A stretch of 64,000 nucleotides of DNA from Frederiksenia canicola (GCF_011455495.1 NZ_CP015029.1:1426740-1490739); one strand, 5' to 3'; positions 30,179 through 42,821 are shown, counted from the first letter of the stretch. The notes: generated by a model not told the origin, from the sequence alone. Numbers and translations: made by a program.

Positions 30179-32314
30179 CTATTGAGTCGCTTGGATTGCA
30201 GTAAGTGCAATGGTGTAAACAATATCATCGACTAACGCACCGCGGGAAAGGTCGTTTACTGGCTTACGCATACCTTGTAGCATTGGGCCGATTGAAACGA
30301 GATCTGCGGAGCGTTGTACCGCTTTATAAGTAGTGTTACCCGTGTTCAAGTCAGGGAAAATGAAGACGGTTGCCTTACCAGCCACTGGTGAGTTCGGTGC
30401 TTTAGAGCGAGCTACGTCTTCCATAATAGCCGCATCGTATTGCAATGGACCATCAATCATCAGATCTGGACGTTTTTCTTTCGCAATGCGAGTAGCTTCC
30501 GCTACTTTCTCAACGTCTGCACCAGAGCCAGATGTACCCGTGGAGTAAGAGATCATCGCAACACGTGGGTCGATACCGAACGATTTTGCAGAATCGGCGG
30601 ATTGAATCGCAATTTCAGCAAGTTGCTCTGCGGTTGGATCGGGGTTTACCGCACAGTCGCCGTACACAAGCACTTGGTCTGGTAATAACATAAAGAAGAT
30701 AGATGAAACAATTGAGCTACCCGGTGCAGTTTTGATGATCTGCATTGGTGGGCGAATCGTGTTTGCAGTGGTGTGCACTGCACCAGATACCAAGCCATCG
30801 ACTTCATCCGCTTCTAACATCATTGTGCCAAGCACTACGTTGTCTTCAAGCTGTTCACGAGCAACAACTTCCGTCATTCCTTTGTTTTTACGCAATTCGA
30901 CTAAGCGCTCAACATATTTTTCACGCACAGTTACAGGATCAATGATCGTAATGCCTTTGCCTAATTGTACGCCTTGTGCTTCTGCGACACGTTGCACTTC
31001 ATCAGGGTTAGCAAGCAAGATACATTCTGCAATGCCACGTTCTGCACAAAGGGCCGCGGCTTTAACGGTACGTGGCTCATCACCTTCTGGCAACACAATA
31101 CGTTTTTTCGCCGCACGTGCAAACTCGGTTAATTGATAGCGGAAGGCGGCTGGAGATAAACGTCTTGCACGCACCGCACCTGATGAGAGATTGTCGATAA
31201 AGGTACTGTCAATTTGTGACGAGGTGTATTCTTTAATTGCCGCAATACGCTCTTTGTCGTCTACTGGCACTTCAAGGCTGAAGCTCTGTAGGCTGAGTGA
31301 TGTTTGCCATGTGTTGCCTTCGCTGCGGAAAATCGGTAAACCAGTTTCAAATGCACGTTGGCAAAGTTTAGCGATTTGCGAGTCAATTTTGTAGCCGCCT
31401 GTGAGCAATAATGCCCCTAACTCTACGCCATTCATCGCTGCAAGTGCGGCAGCCACTAGCACATCTGGGCGGTCAGCAGAGGTCACTAACAAGCTACCTG
31501 CTTTGAAGTGATCGACCATATTCGGTAGGCTTCTTGCACAGAAAGTCACACCACGAATACGGCGGGAGTGAATTTCGCCTTCGTTGATAATCGCTGCTTG
31601 TAAATGTTTTGCAAGGTCAATTGCACGGGTTGCGATCAATTCAGCATTCCATGGAATGCACGCCAACAGTTTGATTGGACTTTGGCTGAATAGACGTTCC
31701 ACCTCGTTGGTGTTGTTTGAACTGTGGTGGAATGAATCGAAGATTTCGGTTAAATCTGGACGAGTGCGGCCACTTTCATCCACAGGTGCATTGAATTTGT
31801 TGATGATGACACCAAGCAAGTTCGGGTTATGGCGACCACCAAATTCTGATGCCGCGGCTTCCACACGCTCTTTCAATTCTGCTGGTTTATCAGAACCTGG
31901 TGCAGCAACAAGTACGATTTCGGCATCTAAGGTCTGAGCCATATCATAGTTGATACTATTCGCATAAGAGTTTTTACGTGTAGGAATTAAGCCTTCAATG
32001 ATAACGATTTCACAGTTTTTGGCTAATTGTTGATGACGCTCAACAATTTTCTCAAGCAAGACATCAGATTGGTTTTTGGCAATCAAGGCTTCTGCGGCAC
32101 TTAACATAAACGGTTCACCCGTTTCAGTTGTTTGTGCTGCTCGAATGATCGATGTCGTGCGGTCTAACGTATCTTCACCGCTGATTGGTTGTGCGATGGG
32201 TTTTAAGAAACCAACTTTTGCCCCTTTTTGTTCAAGGGCATGAACTAAACCGAGACTGACACTGGTTAAACCAACGCCAGTTGTGGTTGGGATTAGAATA
32301 ATCGTTCTTGACAT
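30179..32314 (-). CDS. pta: Phosphate acetyltransferase
   Basis: A 711-residue long-form Pta: N-terminal BioD-like P-loop domain (about 1-220, [17 protein letters not shown]), DRTGG regulatory domain (about 225-350, LLLTGGYKI) and C-terminal PTA_PTB catalytic domain (about 385-711, [41 protein letters not shown]). It converts acetyl-CoA and phosphate to acetyl phosphate. ATG 32314 (MSRTIILIP) has GGAA 6 bases upstream and matches the E. coli N-terminus, so it is preferred to 32326. It follows ackA. Confidence 0.96.
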   Translation of the reverse strand: MSRTIILIPTTTGVGLTSVSLGLVHALEQKGAKVGFLKPIAQPISGEDTLDRTTSIIRAAQTTETGEPFMLSAAEALIAKNQSDVLLEKIVERHQQLAKNCEIVIIEGLIPTRKNSYANSINYDMAQTLDAEIVLVAAPGSDKPAELKERVEAAASEFGGRHNPNLLGVIINKFNAPVDESGRTRPDLTEIFDSFHHSSNNTNEVERLFSQSPIKLLACIPWNAELIATRAIDLAKHLQAAIINEGEIHSRRIRGVTFCARSLPNMVDHFKAGSLLVTSADRPDVLVAAALAAMNGVELGALLLTGGYKIDSQIAKLCQRAFETGLPIFRSEGNTWQTSLSLQSFSLEVPVDDKERIAAIKEYTSSQIDSTFIDNLSSGAVRARRLSPAAFRYQLTEFARAAKKRIVLPEGDEPRTVKAAALCAERGIAECILLANPDEVQRVAEAQGVQLGKGITIIDPVTVREKYVERLVELRKNKGMTEVVAREQLEDNVVLGTMMLEADEVDGLVSGAVHTTANTIRPPMQIIKTAPGSSIVSSIFFMLLPDQVLVYGDCAVNPDPTAEQLAEIAIQSADSAKSFGIDPRVAMISYSTGTSGSGADVEKVAEATRIAKEKRPDLMIDGPLQYDAAIMEDVARSKAPNSPVAGKATVFIFPDLNTGNTTYKAVQRSADLVSIGPMLQGMRKPVNDLSRGALVDDIVYTIALTAIQATQ

Positions 32315-32332
32315 AGTATGTTCCATTAACTG

Positions 32333-32356
32333 AAAAACCTGCCAAACGGCAGGTTT
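32333..32356 (-). terminator. Intercistronic terminator/attenuator between ackA and pta
   Basis: On the minus strand AAACCTGCC (48-56 end of the 323xx block) pairs with GGCAGGTTT and runs into five T. It would reduce read-through from ackA into pta. Confidence 0.75.
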
Positions 32357-32360
32357 AGAA

Positions 32361-33557
32361 TTATAACGCTAATTTCGCCGTATCTTGTGCGATCACTAAT
32401 TCTTCATTAGTTGGGATCACAAACGCACGGTAAGTAGAATCTGCTGCAGTGATCTCGCCGGATTTACCGAAACGAGCGGCTAAGTTTTTCTCGCTATCTA
32501 CTTTAATACCGAATAATTTCAAGTAGTTTAAAGTTAATTCACGTACTGGTGCAGAGTTCTCACCGATACCGCCAGTGAAAACAAGAGCATCTAAGTCACC
32601 AATAACCGCCATATAGGAACCGATGTATTTCGCTAAGCGATAGCAGAACACGTCCATTGCACGTTTAGCTTCTGGCTTGCTGCTATAGTTATCTTCAGAA
32701 TAACGGCAATCGCTAGTGACTTCGGTTAAACCAAGTAAACCTGATTTTTTCACTAATGTTTCTTCGATCTCTTTCACAGACATCCCTAAGGTATTGTGCA
32801 TAAAGAAGATAATCGCAGGGTCTAAGTCGCCTGAACGTGTACCCATCACTAAGCCTTCAAGTGGGGTAAAACCCATTGATGTGTCGATACATTCACCATT
32901 ACGAATGGCTGCTACAGAGGCACCATTACCCAAGTGGCAAGTGATGACATTAACTTTATTGGCTTCAACACCTAATTCTTTAGCCGCTTCACGACTGACA
33001 TAGTAGTGGCTCGTACCGTGCATACCATAACGACGAATGCCATGATCTTGATAAAGTGAATATGGAAGGGCATATAAATATGCTTTTTCAGGCATGGTTT
33101 GGTGGAAGGCGGTATCGAATACCACAACGTTTTTCTCTTTCAATTCTGGGAAGGCTTTGAAGGCTTCTTCAATACCAATTAAGTGTGCTGGGTTGTGGAG
33201 TGGAGCAAATGCAGCGGCTTCTTTAATACCGTCGATTACTTCAGGAGTTACGATAGTTGATGAGGTATATTTTTCACCACCGTGAACGATACGGTGACCG
33301 ATAGCTCCAATGCTGTCTTTTAATTCAGCACTTAAAATATTGCTAACAATATAATTCAATGCTTCACTGTGAGCGGCACCAGCACCTAAGTCTGCAGCAC
33401 CTTTCTCACCGTTTAATTTCCATTTAATACGAGCATCTTCAAGGTTGAAGTTTTCCGCTAAACCAGATAGTTTTTCATCACCAGATACAGGATCTAAAAT
33501 TGCAAATTTAAGTGATGAGCTACCACAGTTTAGAATAAGAACTAAATTTTTAGACAT
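32361..33557 (-). CDS. ackA: Acetate kinase
   Basis: A 398-residue ASKHA-fold kinase making ATP and acetate from acetyl phosphate. [16 protein letters not shown] at the N-terminus, [65 protein letters not shown] and FTGGIGENS are all present. ATG 33557 (MSKNLVLIL) is the family start; an upstream in-frame start at 33596 adds 13 unconserved residues. It leads the ackA-pta pair for overflow acetate. Confidence 0.96.
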   Translation of the reverse strand: MSKNLVLILNCGSSSLKFAILDPVSGDEKLSGLAENFNLEDARIKWKLNGEKGAADLGAGAAHSEALNYIVSNILSAELKDSIGAIGHRIVHGGEKYTSSTIVTPEVIDGIKEAAAFAPLHNPAHLIGIEEAFKAFPELKEKNVVVFDTAFHQTMPEKAYLYALPYSLYQDHGIRRYGMHGTSHYYVSREAAKELGVEANKVNVITCHLGNGASVAAIRNGECIDTSMGFTPLEGLVMGTRSGDLDPAIIFFMHNTLGMSVKEIEETLVKKSGLLGLTEVTSDCRYSEDNYSSKPEAKRAMDVFCYRLAKYIGSYMAVIGDLDALVFTGGIGENSAPVRELTLNYLKLFGIKVDSEKNLAARFGKSGEITAADSTYRAFVIPTNEELVIAQDTAKLAL

Positions 33558-33801
33558 AATTGACATACCTAAGTTGAGTTTAACAGACAGGTTCAAATGA
33601 ACCTAAACCGGCATAGGATACACCTTTTGCCTTTTAAAATAAATTGCAAAGAATATAAAAGGTTGAAATGGGTTAAGAATTGGACAAGGTTTGTTAAATT
33701 TGCGAAAAGAAGACGTATTAAGTTATCAAATTTGCTTGGAACAAGCGGATAGATCCAAGCAAAACTTTGTATAACATAATATAAACCGTGACATCGTCTC
33801 G

Positions 33802-34641
33802 TTATTGTCTCGCCAAGCGAGCGTTCTCAGCAATTTGTTCAAAATTGGAACGAAACGGATTGATGTCTAAACCTCCACGGCGGGTATAACGGGCATATAC
33901 CGTCAATTTTTCGGGAGATGCGAACTGCATGAGATCACAGAAGATCCGCTCAACACATTGTTCGTGAAATTCGTTGTGTTGGCGGAAAGAGACTAAATAT
34001 CGCAAAAGTTTTTCCTGATCTAACCGCTTGCCGACGTAATGAATTTGTACACTTCCCCAATCGGGCTGTTGAGTAATTAAACAGTTTGATTTGAGTAAGT
34101 GGCTAACCAAATATTCTTCAACCACTTCACCGCTGGCACAGTTGGTCAAAATGTTGGGGTTGAAAGCATAATCATGAATTTCAATATCTTGCTGATCAAT
34201 ACAAGTGCCTTTAAAGGTCGCAATAGCGTGTTGATAATAATGATCCAGTGTATTGAGTTGAACGCTAACTTTGCCTTTTGCACATTGCTGTAAGTCGTTT
34301 TCAATGGTTTGGCGAACCGTTTCAAGATCGGCAAATTTTGTTTGATTAAAACTATTTAAATACAGTTTAAAACTTTTCGATTCAATCAAATTTTCACTTT
34401 GAAAATCTAATTTCACATCAGCTATTGCCACTTGCGGCACACCTTTATCATTCAGCCATGAAATTTCGTAAGCAGTCCATAAATCGACGCCTATGGAGAA
34501 AGGTTGATGGTGAGTAATACCTAGCTGATCGCGGTTTAATTGGCGAGGGACGCCTTGTAAGAGTGACGCATCATAATGTTCGGCATACTGAGTTTGTTGT
34601 CCGAGTTTTAAGACGTTAAGGCTTTGGTGTTGATAAGTCAT
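33802..34641 (-). CDS. queF: NADPH-dependent 7-cyano-7-deazaguanine reductase QueF
   Basis: A 279-residue reductase of the two-domain (YqcD, long) type that turns preQ0 into preQ1 for queuosine tRNA modification. The QueF motif [14 protein letters not shown] (about 87-100) and the catalytic [13 protein letters not shown] segment (Cys187, Asp194) are intact, as are [10 protein letters not shown] and [26 protein letters not shown] precedes the ATG. It is divergent from xseA. Confidence 0.95.
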   Translation of the reverse strand: MTYQHQSLNVLKLGQQTQYAEHYDASLLQGVPRQLNRDQLGITHHQPFSIGVDLWTAYEISWLNDKGVPQVAIADVKLDFQSENLIESKSFKLYLNSFNQTKFADLETVRQTIENDLQQCAKGKVSVQLNTLDHYYQHAIATFKGTCIDQQDIEIHDYAFNPNILTNCASGEVVEEYLVSHLLKSNCLITQQPDWGSVQIHYVGKRLDQEKLLRYLVSFRQHNEFHEQCVERIFCDLMQFASPEKLTVYARYTRRGGLDINPFRSNFEQIAENARLARQ

Positions 34642-34811
34642 GTAGTTTTCCTTTAGGTCAATACAAGCGGTCAGATCCTCGCAATAATTTGCAAATTTAG
34701 CCTGATCTTAAGCCGCTTGTGGGGCAGGTATTCTAAATCATTTTGAACAGTCAGAACAATTTTCCTATTTTGGCGATATAATCCCGCAATCGCTTTTATA
34801 TTTTATAGATT

Positions 34812-36302
34812 ATGCAAAACCAGATTTTTAGTGTTAGTCAGCTGAACTATTCCGTTCGCCACCAATTAGAAGCAGAATTTGGACACATTTGGCTCGTGGG
34901 TGAAATTTCTAACTTCAGCCAACCTGTTTCAGGACATTGGTATTTGACCTTAAAAGATGAACATGCCCAAGTGCGTTGTGCAATGTTTCGTATGAAGAAC
35001 CAGCGAGTCAATTTTCAGCCAAAAAATGGAATGCAAGTACTGGTTCGTGCTGGCGTGAGTTTGTATGAACCACGGGGTGACTATCAAGTCATCATTGAAT
35101 CTATGCAACCTGCAGGCGATGGTTTATTACAGCAGCAGTTTGAACAGCTCAAAGGCAAACTTGCTGCCGAAGGGCTGTTTGCTCAAGAACACAAAAAGCC
35201 ATTACCATCCTTTGTCAAACGGATTGGTATCATCACGTCATCAAGTGGTGCAGCATTGCAAGATATGTTACAGATTTTACAGCGGCGTGATCCGAGTTTG
35301 CAGATTGTAATTTATCCAACAATGGTGCAAGGTAAAGAAGCGACTCAAGATATTGTCACAATGATTCAGCTTGCCAACCTTCGCAGGGAATGCGATGTGT
35401 TGATTGTTGGGCGAGGCGGTGGTTCGCTTGAAGATCTGTGGTGTTTTAATGAAGAATCCGTTGCTCGAGCTATTTATCATTCTCAAATCCCGATTATTAG
35501 TGCAGTAGGACATGAAACTGATGTGACAATTGCAGATTTTGTGGCGGATTTACGTGCACCAACACCTTCGGCAGCAGCTGAATTAGTCAGCCGTGATCAA
35601 CAAGATTTGATGCGTCGCTTGCAACATCAACTGGATAGAGCAAGCCTTGCATTTGATCGCATATGGTCTGAAAAAGTCAATCATTTTAGCCACTTAACCA
35701 CTCGACTCAATGCACAACATCCTGCTCGCCAGTTACCACAGTTGTCCCAAACATTGAATCAATCACATCAACGATTGCAACGAGCGATAACGAACTTACT
35801 TTTTTATCATTCACGTCAGATTCAGCAGCTGTCACAACGGCTTAACACTCAACACCCACAGCGAAATCTTGAGCGACAACGGCAACAGTTATTGGCATTA
35901 CATAAACGAGCGGCACAACAAATTGAGCAAATTCAACGACGTAAACAGCAACGTTGGCAAGCAGCTGATCAGCGTTTACGGCTAAACCCTTTGCCACATC
36001 AGCTTTCCCAACTGCAACAACATTGGCAGCATTTAACTCAACGTGCCAATTATGCCATGGATAAGCAATTGTCTGAACAGCAGCAAATTTTCCAACAGCT
36101 TTGTGTGCGGTTAGAGACATTGAGCCCATTAAAAGTACTGTCGAGAGGCTATTCTGTGACAAGCAATGAGACCGGCAATACGGTGGTGAATATTGCACAG
36201 GTCAAAGTGGGAGAGCAGATCCGTACTCGCTTGGCAGAAGGTGAAATTGTGAGTGAGGTGTTGGAGATCCACTCACGACAAGCGGTCAGATCCGCCTCAT
36301 AA
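34812..36302 (+). CDS. xseA: Exodeoxyribonuclease VII large subunit
   Basis: A 496-residue protein, about 40 longer than E. coli XseA. It has an N-terminal OB-fold ([25 protein letters not shown]), the catalytic core (about 130-300, [57 protein letters not shown]) and a helical C-terminal arm with four degenerate repeats built on RLNxQHPxRxLxxxxQ (about 300-460), ending LSRGYSVT. With XseB it degrades ssDNA from both ends. The last codons are formed by an uptake signal (36278-36286). No clear ribosome site precedes the ATG. Confidence 0.95.
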   Translation: MQNQIFSVSQLNYSVRHQLEAEFGHIWLVGEISNFSQPVSGHWYLTLKDEHAQVRCAMFRMKNQRVNFQPKNGMQVLVRAGVSLYEPRGDYQVIIESMQPAGDGLLQQQFEQLKGKLAAEGLFAQEHKKPLPSFVKRIGIITSSSGAALQDMLQILQRRDPSLQIVIYPTMVQGKEATQDIVTMIQLANLRRECDVLIVGRGGGSLEDLWCFNEESVARAIYHSQIPIISAVGHETDVTIADFVADLRAPTPSAAAELVSRDQQDLMRRLQHQLDRASLAFDRIWSEKVNHFSHLTTRLNAQHPARQLPQLSQTLNQSHQRLQRAITNLLFYHSRQIQQLSQRLNTQHPQRNLERQRQQLLALHKRAAQQIEQIQRRKQQRWQAADQRLRLNPLPHQLSQLQQHWQHLTQRANYAMDKQLSEQQQIFQQLCVRLETLSPLKVLSRGYSVTSNETGNTVVNIAQVKVGEQIRTRLAEGEIVSEVLEIHSRQAVRSAS

Positions 36303-36322
36303 TTTGCAAAACGTAACACGAA

Positions 36323-36352
36323 AAAGACCGCTTGTAGGCGGTCTTTGATTTT
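36323..36352. terminator. Bidirectional terminator between xseA and parC, derived from an uptake signal
   Basis: AAAGACCGC (36323-36331) and GCGGTCTTT (36338-36346) form the stem; the left arm contains ACCGCTTGT, the reverse uptake signal. T-rich tails lie on both sides. Confidence 0.8.
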
Positions 36353-38605
36353 TTAATCGATGATTTCAATTTCGGTATTGACGTTCAGTCCCCGAACAAG
36401 TTGAGAGCCTTTTCTAGCTCGTTCGCCGCGGTAGTTGGCGATGTCTTCAGGTTTCAAGGTAATTTTGCGTCTGCCTGAGGTGAAGACCAACGAACTGGTT
36501 GGGCGAATGGTGAGTAGTTTCGCTAACAATTCAGTGCCTGTTTTGGCTGCGGCGGACGAGATGTTGATGATTTTGTTGCCCTTACCTTTGGAGAGTGTTG
36601 GTAAGTCACTGACTGGGAACACCAACATTCTACCGACGCTGCTCATTGCCACCAACAAATTTTCTTCGTTTTCGTCCAACAGTTGCGGCGGTAACACTTT
36701 GGCATTGTCGGTGAGAGAAATGACTGCTTTGCCCGCTTTGTTGCGAGAGACCAAATCTTCAAATTGGCAAATGAAGCCGTAGCCAGAATCCGATGCCATC
36801 AGCACTTTGCGATTTTCTTCCGCCATCAGTACAAATTGCACCGTTGCCCCTTCAGGTAACGCCAGTTTGGTAGTGATTGGTTCGCCTTGGGAACGGGCGT
36901 TTGGGAGCGACAGCGGATCAACGGCATAGCAACGCCCTGTGTTGTCGATAAACACCACTGGCTGATTGCTTTTGCCGTGGGCGTGGGCAAGATAACCATC
37001 GCCCGCTTTGTAATTTAGTTCTTGCACGTTGATATCGTGCCCTTTGGCACAACGTACCCAGCCTTTTTCTGACAAAATTACCGTAACTGGTTCGGTTGGG
37101 GTGAGTTCACTCTCAGCAATCGCTTTTGCTTCGGCACGCTCCACCAATGGTGAGCGGCGTGGGCTGGCAAAGGTTTTTGCGTCTGCCTGAATTTCTTGTT
37201 TGATCAGATTATTCAGTTTGCGTTCAGAGCCGAGAATGCCTTGTAAATAGTGCTTCTCATCTTCCAATTTCTGCTGTTCAGCACGCAGTTGATGTTCTTC
37301 CAATTTCGCCAAATGACGTAACCGCAAATTCAAAATCGCTTCCGCTTGGATTTCACTTAAGTTGAAACGGCGGATCAACTCCGCTTTTGGATCGTCTTCG
37401 TTGCGAATAATCTCAATCACTTCATCAATATTCAAAAAGGCGATGTGCAAGCCGGATAAAATATGCAAGCGGCTGAGAATTTTATCCAAACGGAAATTCA
37501 AACGGCGAGTGACGGTGCTGCGGCGAAATTCGAGCCATTCGGTCAGAATGGTTAGCAGGTTTTTCACTGCTGGTTTGCCGTCTAAGCCGATCATATTCAT
37601 ATTGACCCGATAACTTTTTTCCAAATCGCTGGTAGCGAAAAGATGATCCATCAGTTGCTGATTATCGGCACGTTTTTTGGTATCGAGCACAATACGAATT
37701 GGGTTTTCGTGATCGGATTCATCACGAATATCGTCCACCATCGGCAATTTTTTATTTCGCATTTGGGTGGCGATTTGTTCGATGATTTTTGATGGTGATG
37801 CTTGATGCGGTAGGGCAGTGATGACGATTTTATCGTCTTCTTTATGCCACACCGCCCGCATTTTGATCGAGCCTTTGCCCTGTTCGTAAATTTTGGCGAT
37901 GTCCGTTTTGGGGGTGATGATCTCCGCTTCTGTTGGATAGTCTGGGCCTTGTACAATTTCAAGTAAATCCGCTAAACAAGCGGTTGGATTCTCTAAAAGT
38001 TTTACACTTGCTTCGGCTAACTCATTGATATTATGGGGAGGAATGTCAGTCGCCATTCCCACGGCGATCCCTGTGGTGCCGTTGAGCAAAATATGCGGTA
38101 AGCGAGCAGGTAAGTATTTTGGCTCTTCTAAGGAACCGTCAAAATTCGGCTGGAAATCCACCGTGCCTTGCCCGAGTTCGCCCAGCAATAATTCTGCCAT
38201 TTTTGACAGCTTAGATTCGGTATAACGCATGGCGGCGAAGGATTTCGGATCATCGGGTGCCCCCCAGTTGCCTTGCCCGTCAATCAATGGATAGCGGTAG
38301 GAAAACGGCTGTGCCATCAGCACCATCGCTTCGTAGCAGGCACTGTCGCCGTGTGGGTGGAATTTACCCAGCACATCACCGACGGTGCGAGCTGATTTTT
38401 TGTATTTGGCGGACGCATTCAGACCGAGTTCTGACATCGCATACACAATGCGGCGTTGTACAGGTTTCAAGCCATCGCCGATAAACGGCAAAGCACGATC
38501 CATAATGACATACATTGAATAGTTGAGATAAGCGTCTTCCGTAAAACGCTTGATTGGCATCTGCTCAATGCCTTCGTAGTTCAGTTCGGGGGTTTTGATT
38601 GTCAT
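36353..38605 (-). CDS. parC: DNA topoisomerase IV subunit A
   Basis: A 750-residue type IIA topoisomerase subunit that decatenates daughter chromosomes with ParE. The breakage-reunion domain has [14 protein letters not shown] with the active-site Tyr128 in AAMRYTES. The quinolone-determining positions are Ser88 and Glu92 (equivalent to E. coli Ser80/Glu84), i.e. the susceptible type. The C-terminal beta-pinwheel (about 500-740) is present with KGNKIINI. parE is not in the window. No strong ribosome site is seen before the ATG. Confidence 0.97.
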   Translation of the reverse strand: MTIKTPELNYEGIEQMPIKRFTEDAYLNYSMYVIMDRALPFIGDGLKPVQRRIVYAMSELGLNASAKYKKSARTVGDVLGKFHPHGDSACYEAMVLMAQPFSYRYPLIDGQGNWGAPDDPKSFAAMRYTESKLSKMAELLLGELGQGTVDFQPNFDGSLEEPKYLPARLPHILLNGTTGIAVGMATDIPPHNINELAEASVKLLENPTACLADLLEIVQGPDYPTEAEIITPKTDIAKIYEQGKGSIKMRAVWHKEDDKIVITALPHQASPSKIIEQIATQMRNKKLPMVDDIRDESDHENPIRIVLDTKKRADNQQLMDHLFATSDLEKSYRVNMNMIGLDGKPAVKNLLTILTEWLEFRRSTVTRRLNFRLDKILSRLHILSGLHIAFLNIDEVIEIIRNEDDPKAELIRRFNLSEIQAEAILNLRLRHLAKLEEHQLRAEQQKLEDEKHYLQGILGSERKLNNLIKQEIQADAKTFASPRRSPLVERAEAKAIAESELTPTEPVTVILSEKGWVRCAKGHDINVQELNYKAGDGYLAHAHGKSNQPVVFIDNTGRCYAVDPLSLPNARSQGEPITTKLALPEGATVQFVLMAEENRKVLMASDSGYGFICQFEDLVSRNKAGKAVISLTDNAKVLPPQLLDENEENLLVAMSSVGRMLVFPVSDLPTLSKGKGNKIINISSAAAKTGTELLAKLLTIRPTSSLVFTSGRRKITLKPEDIANYRGERARKGSQLVRGLNVNTEIEIID

Positions 38606-38626
38606 TGGTTTATTATTGAAATATCA

Positions 38627-38656
38627 ATTCTGCCCCCGTAAGAGCGGGGGCAGAAT
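38627..38656. repeat. ATTCTGCCCCC palindromic repeat
   Basis: A perfect 12-bp hairpin ATTCTGCCCCCG / CGGGGGCAGAAT upstream of parC, matching the copy at 9499-9528. Confidence 0.75.
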
Positions 38657-38713
38657 GGTGTAACTGTATTTTTATAGAGTATATTTTCGCTTATTTTCAG
38701 AGGTTTGTCTAAA

Positions 38714-39913
38714 CTAAATTTTCCGCACAAAGAGCATTGTGATAAGCGACATTATACATAACGCAATTGCCAGCAACCACGTGCTGTGATAACCAAAATG
38801 TCTAGCAACCAAACCTGCGAATGGACCAGCGATCACCCAGCTCGCGGAGCCTGTGTTGGTAAACAAAGTGGTGGCGGTGCCCATTTTGTAAGGCATTAAA
38901 TCTTGGAAATAGAGCATACCGATTGACGCAAAAATGCCGATAAACAAACCGTTGAATAGTTGAATAGCGATGAGTTGCCATTCCGTTTGGGCGAATGTCA
39001 GCCCGATGTAGTAGCAAACGCCAGAGACAATACTAATTAGCATCAAGGTTTTCTTGCTGACAAAACGGGTGCAGTAGCCTGCGATCAGCATGACGGGGAT
39101 TTCAATCCCTGCGGCAGTACCCATCATAATCCCAGCCAAGCGCTCAGGAAGTGCGAGGTCTTTGCTAATGTAAATCGGCATATTGATAAACATCATCGCA
39201 TTGCATACGTTGAGCAGCAAGCAGCTAATGCAGAGCAGAATCACGGCGTTGCGGTTGCTGACTATCCCTTCTTCTCGTAATTCAGGATTTGCAAAACGTT
39301 GAGCGGAACTGACCGCTTGCGGTAGCATCAAGAGCACGATAATGATGGAGATCGCAAAAATCGTTGCCGAGGCGGCATACATAAACGTAAAGCCAAGTTG
39401 ATCAGCCAAGAAATAGGCAAGTGGCGGACCGACAATCCACGACAGTGAAAGTTGTGCCCGCAGCACACTGTTAAACATGGTGCTATCTCGTTTTTGGCTC
39501 TCGCTATATTCACGCGACAGGGCAAACAACTGCGAACCTGCCGATGAGCCCAAGCCAAAAATCAGTGTGCCTAAAATCAGCAGTAGATAATAATCACGAT
39601 TGAAAGCGAATAGCAGACAGCCGAGCATCTGCATGACACAGCTGATAGCAATAATCCGTTTGCGGTTTGGGTAGCGATCGGAATAGTGAGCAACAATTTG
39701 GCTTATCACCATGGCACCGAGTGAGTTGATCGAATAAAACAGCCCGACCATCAGCGGATCATCGGTGACTTCTTTGTGCAGATAAACGGTCAGCGCGGGA
39801 ATACGTAACGCACTGGCAAGGCCTGTCATAAAAATGACCATCAAAAACGCTGCCGAAGCCGAAGTGAGCAGTTTGCGGGAAATGTTGGTATCTAGGGGCG
39901 TGAGAGGTTGCAT
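38714..39913 (-). CDS. MFS sugar efflux transporter (SetA/SetB family)
   Basis: A 399-residue major facilitator protein with about 12 hydrophobic segments. FMTGLASALRIPALTVYLHKEV, the loop HYSDRYPNRKRII between helices 2 and 3, LFGLGSSAGSQLFALSREY and GTATTLFTNTGSASWVIAGPFAG match the sugar efflux (SET) family that exports lactose, glucose or related sugars. It lies next to the mgl galactose uptake operon but has its own position upstream of parC; substrate is inferred only. Confidence 0.83.
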   Translation of the reverse strand: MQPLTPLDTNISRKLLTSASAAFLMVIFMTGLASALRIPALTVYLHKEVTDDPLMVGLFYSINSLGAMVISQIVAHYSDRYPNRKRIIAISCVMQMLGCLLFAFNRDYYLLLILGTLIFGLGSSAGSQLFALSREYSESQKRDSTMFNSVLRAQLSLSWIVGPPLAYFLADQLGFTFMYAASATIFAISIIIVLLMLPQAVSSAQRFANPELREEGIVSNRNAVILLCISCLLLNVCNAMMFINMPIYISKDLALPERLAGIMMGTAAGIEIPVMLIAGYCTRFVSKKTLMLISIVSGVCYYIGLTFAQTEWQLIAIQLFNGLFIGIFASIGMLYFQDLMPYKMGTATTLFTNTGSASWVIAGPFAGLVARHFGYHSTWLLAIALCIMSLITMLFVRKI

Positions 39914-40000
39914 AGGATAGTCTTGTGCAATGAAAATGGGTATTATAGCTTAGGGCTGATGCCTTAGGTTAGCAATAATTCAGCACCGTTGGTACGGTTT

Positions 40001-40028
40001 AAAAATAAAAAGAGCAACGATGTTGCTC
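40001..40028 (-). terminator. Rho-independent terminator of mglBAC
   Basis: On the minus strand GAGCAAC/GTTGCTC is followed by TTTTTATTTTT. A second palindrome, ACCTAGGGC/GCCCTAGGT (40040-40061), lies between it and the mglC stop. Confidence 0.85.
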
Positions 40029-40076
40029 AATAATATATTACCTAGGGCATTAGCCCTAGGTGATATGAAACGCTAT

Positions 40077-41087
40077 TTATTTTTTCTTCGCATATTTGAG
40101 CGAGTCAATCGCTACAGCGAAGATGATAATGCTACCTTTAATGATGTATTGCCAGTATGGGTTTACGCCGATGTAGGTTAAGCCGTAGTTGATGACGGTG
40201 AAGATCAACACCCCAGTTACTACGCCGATAACAGTACCCACACCACCTGCGAAGGAAACGCCGCCTACCACACAAGCCGCAATTGCATCAAGTTCATACA
40301 TAAAGCCTAAGTTGTTGGTGGCTGAGCCGATACGACCTGCTTCGAGCATACCGCCGAAGCCGTAGAACATCCCTGCAATCATATAGATAATCACTAAGTT
40401 GCGAGCGACGTTTACGCCTGAAACACGGGCCGCTTCTGGGTTACCGCCGATAGCAAAGATGTTTTTACCGAAACGGGTTTTGTTCCACATAATCCACACT
40501 AAAATCGCAGCAATGGCGGCGTAAATTGTGATGTAAGAGAGATTAAACGAGCCGATGCGGAAGAAACCTTGGGCAAAGGTAGAGAAGCTGTCGTTAAAGC
40601 CAGCGATTGGTGATGAACCCACGGCATCATAGTAGAGTGAGTTGATACCATATACGATGATCATCGTCCCCATTGTGGCAATGAATGGTGTTACGTTGAG
40701 ATAAGCAATGACCAAACCATTGATCAAGCCGATTACTGCACCTACCGCACAAACGACCAAAATCACCACGGGAATTGGAATTTCGCTTAAGTTCGGGAAC
40801 ACTCGGTTCATATTGTCCATGGCTTGTAATAAGGTCGCAGAAATGACTGCTGCAAGACCAACTTGGCGGCCTGCGGATAAGTCCGTACCTTGTGTTACTA
40901 GCAAGCCTGCGACACCAAGTGCGATGATCAAGCGGACAGACGATTGCGTTAAAATGTTACTGAAATTGCGTAAACTTAAGAAACTAGGATCTTGGGCGAT
41001 GATAATCACCAATAGAACCAGTAGCACAAAGTAAATCGCATTTTGTTTGAGAAAATCCAAAGATTTATTTTGTTGAAGTGCAGACAT
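40077..41087 (-). CDS. mglC: Galactose/methyl galactoside ABC transporter permease MglC
   Basis: A 336-residue inner-membrane permease with 8-10 hydrophobic segments of the ribose/galactose branched permease family: LIALGVAGLLVTQGTDLSAGRQVGL, NVTPFIATMGTMIIVYG, FAIGGNPEAARVSGVNV and AIAACVVGGVSFAGGVGTV are typical. It forms the channel with MglA. AAGGAAATG precedes the start, and the gap after mglA is 19 bases, so it is the last gene of mglBAC. Confidence 0.95.
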   Translation of the reverse strand: MSALQQNKSLDFLKQNAIYFVLLVLLVIIIAQDPSFLSLRNFSNILTQSSVRLIIALGVAGLLVTQGTDLSAGRQVGLAAVISATLLQAMDNMNRVFPNLSEIPIPVVILVVCAVGAVIGLINGLVIAYLNVTPFIATMGTMIIVYGINSLYYDAVGSSPIAGFNDSFSTFAQGFFRIGSFNLSYITIYAAIAAILVWIMWNKTRFGKNIFAIGGNPEAARVSGVNVARNLVIIYMIAGMFYGFGGMLEAGRIGSATNNLGFMYELDAIAACVVGGVSFAGGVGTVIGVVTGVLIFTVINYGLTYIGVNPYWQYIIKGSIIIFAVAIDSLKYAKKK

Positions 41088-41106
41088 AATTCATTTCCTT
41101 CTAAAT

Positions 41107-42621
41107 TTACAAATATTTTGCTGCTAATTGCAAAATCTCTTCTTGAGAAGTGTGGGCGGTTTCGACAATGCCCGCCACTTTACCGTTACTCATCACGAGA
41201 ATGCGGTCGGTTACCCCGAGTAGCTCTGGCATTTCAGAAGAGATCATAATTATCCCTTTATCTTTTTGTGCCAGTTGCATCATTAGCTGGTAAATCTCAT
41301 ATTTTGCCCCGATGTCGATACCACGAGTTGGTTCATCAAGCATCAAAATATCAGGTTGAGTGAGCAACCAACGTCCGATAACCACTTTTTGTTGGTTACC
41401 ACCCGATAGGGAACCGATATGGGTGCGGTGCGATGGCGTTTTCACATTCATTGAGTCGATCACCCATTGGGTATCGCTTTTCATTTTTTTATCACTCAAT
41501 AAACCGAACGAGCTGATATAAGATTTCATATTAGAAATCAACGAGTTAAATTCGATGCTGAGATTAGCATAAATGCCCGTTGAGCGACGTTCTTCGGTCA
41601 CTAATGCAAAGCCATTGTTGATCGCCTCCAAGGCAGTATGATTATGCATTTCTTTGCCGTTGAGTTTGATCGTGCCGCTTTTGCGTTCCCGCACGCCAAA
41701 AATAGTTTCGACAATATCCGTCCGCTTCGCCCCAACCAAACCCGCAATACCGAGAATTTCGCCTTTACGCAATTCAAAGCTAACATCTTGAATAGATGGC
41801 TGATTTTGTGCAGTGAGATTTTCCACCTGCAAAATAACTTCTTTCGGGGTATTGGTTTTTGGTGGGAAACGTTGGGTGAGCTCACGCCCAACCATCATTG
41901 CCACGATGCTATCCATCGTGGAATCTTTCACCGTAACAGTGTTAATCCATTTACCATCACGCAAAATAGTGATTTCGTCACAAATTTTGAAAATTTCATC
42001 CATTTTGTGCGAAATGTAGATAATGCCACAGCCACGATTTTTCAGTTTTTCGATAATTTTGAACAGATGTTCAACTTCTTTTTCCGATAATGACGATGTT
42101 GGTTCGTCCATAATCACGATTTTGGCGTTATAGGAGAAGGCTTTGGCGATTTCAATCATCTGCATTTGCGACACGGACAAATTGGCGACTTTTTCTTTCG
42201 GATCAATATTGATGTCCAGTTCATCAAAAATCGCTTTAGTGTCGTTGTACATTTTTGTGTGATCGACAAAAAAGCCTTTAAGTGGGTAGCGACCGAGCCA
42301 TAAATTGTCCATTACGCTGCGTTGGCGAACAAGGTTTAGCTCTTGATGAACCATTGAAATACCGTTTTCGAGAGCTTCTTTGGACGTTTTGAAATTAACG
42401 GGTTTATCTAAGAATAGAATGTCGCCTTCGTCCTTGGCGTAAATGCCGAATAGGCATTTCAGTAACGTTGATTTACCTGCACCGTTTTCGCCCATTAAGG
42501 CGTGAACAGAGTGTGATTTCACGGTGAGATTTGCATGATCTAATGCTTTAACGCCAGGAAAGGATTTGCTGACATTTTTCATTGTCAGTAGCACTTGGCT
42601 AGTCTGTGTGTGTTCTGTCAT
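41107..42621 (-). CDS. mglA: Galactose/methyl galactoside ABC transporter ATP-binding protein MglA
   Basis: A 504-residue double ABC ATPase. The first half has Walker [10 protein letters not shown], signature [14 protein letters not shown] and Walker [13 protein letters not shown]; the second half has the degenerate P-loop GLVGAKRTD normal for this family, LSGGNQQKV and [12 protein letters not shown]. It energises galactose import. ATG 42621 with AGG 6 bases upstream is preferred over ATG 42633. Confidence 0.95.
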   Translation of the reverse strand: MTEHTQTSQVLLTMKNVSKSFPGVKALDHANLTVKSHSVHALMGENGAGKSTLLKCLFGIYAKDEGDILFLDKPVNFKTSKEALENGISMVHQELNLVRQRSVMDNLWLGRYPLKGFFVDHTKMYNDTKAIFDELDINIDPKEKVANLSVSQMQMIEIAKAFSYNAKIVIMDEPTSSLSEKEVEHLFKIIEKLKNRGCGIIYISHKMDEIFKICDEITILRDGKWINTVTVKDSTMDSIVAMMVGRELTQRFPPKTNTPKEVILQVENLTAQNQPSIQDVSFELRKGEILGIAGLVGAKRTDIVETIFGVRERKSGTIKLNGKEMHNHTALEAINNGFALVTEERRSTGIYANLSIEFNSLISNMKSYISSFGLLSDKKMKSDTQWVIDSMNVKTPSHRTHIGSLSGGNQQKVVIGRWLLTQPDILMLDEPTRGIDIGAKYEIYQLMMQLAQKDKGIIMISSEMPELLGVTDRILVMSNGKVAGIVETAHTSQEEILQLAAKYL

Positions 42622-42821
42622 ATCCAACCTCATAAATTGTCGGGGATTAGAATCTCATGCGATGAAAACTCTCCTCTCGCGTTAGCAAACGGAATACCGC
42701 CAGAGACGGGGAGAAGCGTTTACAAGCGGTCAGTTACTCCGAGTTTTTTGCAATTCCCCTATCTCCTTGCTTGGCAAGGGGATTTTCCCGCTGAGGCGGG
42801 AGCAAAATTGTCTACCCCGAT

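Noticed and set aside
36353-38605. Quinolone-resistance substitution in ParC
   Set aside because: The equivalents of E. coli Ser80 and Glu84 (Ser88 and Glu92 here) are unchanged.
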